From Bacteroidales bacterium (lineage in GTDB: Bacteria; Bacteroidota; Bacteroidia; Bacteroidales; UBA3824), in the NCBI GenBank assembly GCA_016287995.1, contig JAEEXW010000140.1, forward strand, positions 1 to 7,147: DNA of 7,147 nt, given 5' to 3'. A program made the translations under genes and the position numbers. Shown one piece after another: positions 6,212 through 7,147 of this stretch; the first letter of the stretch is position 1, and each line of letters starts with the position of its first letter. The notes under the pieces were generated by a model, which was not told where the DNA came from, made no database searches, and saw only the letters and a list, made by a program, of their open reading frames with translations.

Positions 6212-7147
6212 ATGGCAGAATACAAAGATGACATTCAGGGAGCAGAAGCACTCAAAGTAAAGCACGACGAACTTTTGAAAGAAATCGGCAGAGTGGTTTA
6301 CGGTCAAAAAGAAATTATAGAACAAGTCTTAACGGTGATGTTTGCCGGCGGACACTGTCTTTTGGTTGGTGTTCCGGGTTTGGCTAAAACATTGTTAGTC
6401 AATACTATATCAAAGGCCTTGGACTTAAAATATAAGAGAATCCAGTTTACGCCCGACTTGATGCCAAGCGATATTACGGGTTCGGAAATTTTGGACGAAA
6501 ACAAGCAGTTCAAGTTTGTAAAAGGTCCTGTTTTTGCCAACATTATTTTGGCTGACGAGATAAACCGTACCCCGCCCAAGACACAGTCTGCGCTTTTGGA
6601 GGCAATGCAGGAGCATACGGTAACCGTTTCGGGCAACAATTACAAATTGGAAGAACCGTTTTTTGTTTTGGCGACACAAAACCCCGTTGAGCAAGAAGGT
6701 ACTTATCCCCTACCCGAGGCGCAGTTAGACCGTTTTATGTTCAACGTAATTTTGGATTATCCTGACTTGGAAGACGAAATCACAATCGTTAAAAACACAA
6801 CAAAAGATACCGTAATTGAGCCGCAAAAAGTACTCTCATCAAAAGATATAATTTATTTCCGCGACTTGATAAAACGTGCGCCTGTTGCAGACAACGTTAT
6901 AAAATATGCGGTAAGTCTTGCGGCCAAAACAAGACCGAAAACCAAAAATTCTGACCCGCTTGCCGACAAATACCTCAACTGGGGAGCAGGTCCGAGAGCC
7001 TCGCAATATTTGATAACCGGCGCAAAGACATACGCCCTTCTTCACGGCAAATATTCGCCTGATATTGACGATGTTAAAGCCGTTGCGCTGCCTGTTTTAA
7101 GGCACAGAATCATCAGAAACTACCAAGCCGAAGCGGAAGGTCTTACG
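6212..7147 (+). CDS. moxR: MoxR-type AAA+ ATPase, 3' end beyond window
   Basis: The frame stays open for 312 codons to the right edge. MoxR proteins are usually about 320-335 residues, so only the last few codons are missing. The motifs are Walker A GVPGLAKT (53-60, K59), Walker B IILADEINR (111-119, D115/E116), sensor 1 ATQNP (154-158), the arginine-finger region LDRFMF (172-177) and sensor 2 GPRAS (260-264), followed by the C-terminal lid. MoxR ATPases are cytoplasmic chaperone-like enzymes that commonly act with von Willebrand factor A proteins to mature or activate other proteins, and in Bacteroidota they often begin a cluster with DUF58 and Bat (aerotolerance) genes. Here the start lies only 4 bp after the surA stop, so co-transcription is likely. 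The ATG at 6212 has A-rich upstream sequence and no Shine-Dalgarno motif. The target is unknown. Confidence 0.93.
   Translation, partial: MAEYKDDIQGAEALKVKHDELLKEIGRVVYGQKEIIEQVLTVMFAGGHCLLVGVPGLAKTLLVNTISKALDLKYKRIQFTPDLMPSDITGSEILDENKQFKFVKGPVFANIILADEINRTPPKTQSALLEAMQEHTVTVSGNNYKLEEPFFVLATQNPVEQEGTYPLPEAQLDRFMFNVILDYPDLEDEITIVKNTTKDTVIEPQKVLSSKDIIYFRDLIKRAPVADNVIKYAVSLAAKTRPKTKNSDPLADKYLNWGAGPRASQYLITGAKTYALLHGKYSPDIDDVKAVALPVLRHRIIRNYQAEAEGLT

Noticed and set aside
6304..6694. Two overlapping minus-strand open frames across moxR
   Set aside because: They cover the Walker A and B region of moxR in the antisense direction and resemble no known protein.
6839..7045. Minus-strand open frame of 68 codons in the moxR 3' part
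   Set aside because: It is antisense to the sensor 2 region of moxR and has no independent support.

Overview
The window looks like a stretch of Bacteroidota (Bacteroidetes) chromosome. The evidence is AT-rich DNA, start codons preceded by A-rich sequence with no Shine-Dalgarno motif, promoter-like pairs of the Bacteroidota type (TTTG, about 20 bp, TAnnTTTG), signal peptides ending in Ala-Gln, a lipoprotein with a Lys-Glu-Asp stretch after its cysteine, and protein families typical of the phylum. The exact taxon cannot be read from the sequence.

Left part, minus strand (1-2008): a complete RecQ-family DNA helicase is followed by the first 16 codons of a Rossmann-fold NAD-dependent sugar-nucleotide epimerase/dehydratase, which runs off the left edge. 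A well-spaced promoter candidate for the epimerase gene straddles the end of recQ. The 71-bp gap at 2009-2079 holds two interlocked divergent promoter candidates, one for recQ and one for the rightward operon.

Right part, plus strand (2080-7147): four tightly packed genes look like one transcription unit. The first three are exported proteins related to parvulin (PpiC/SurA) peptidyl-prolyl isomerases: a 624-residue periplasmic protein, a 296-residue lipoprotein and a 462-residue SurA. They overlap by 19 and 8 bp. The fourth gene, starting 4 bp after surA, is a cytoplasmic MoxR-type AAA+ ATPase that is cut by the right edge with all its catalytic motifs present.

Taken together, the operon probably makes a set of outer-membrane-protein chaperones plus a MoxR ATPase. 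By eye alignment, the two histidines of the parvulin active site are lost in the first two proteins and split between the two parvulin domains of SurA, so chaperone (holdase) activity may matter more than prolyl isomerisation. No RNA genes, mobile elements, CRISPR arrays or clear terminators were seen. This is mostly a conserved housekeeping region, and I found no convincing novel defence or mobile system.
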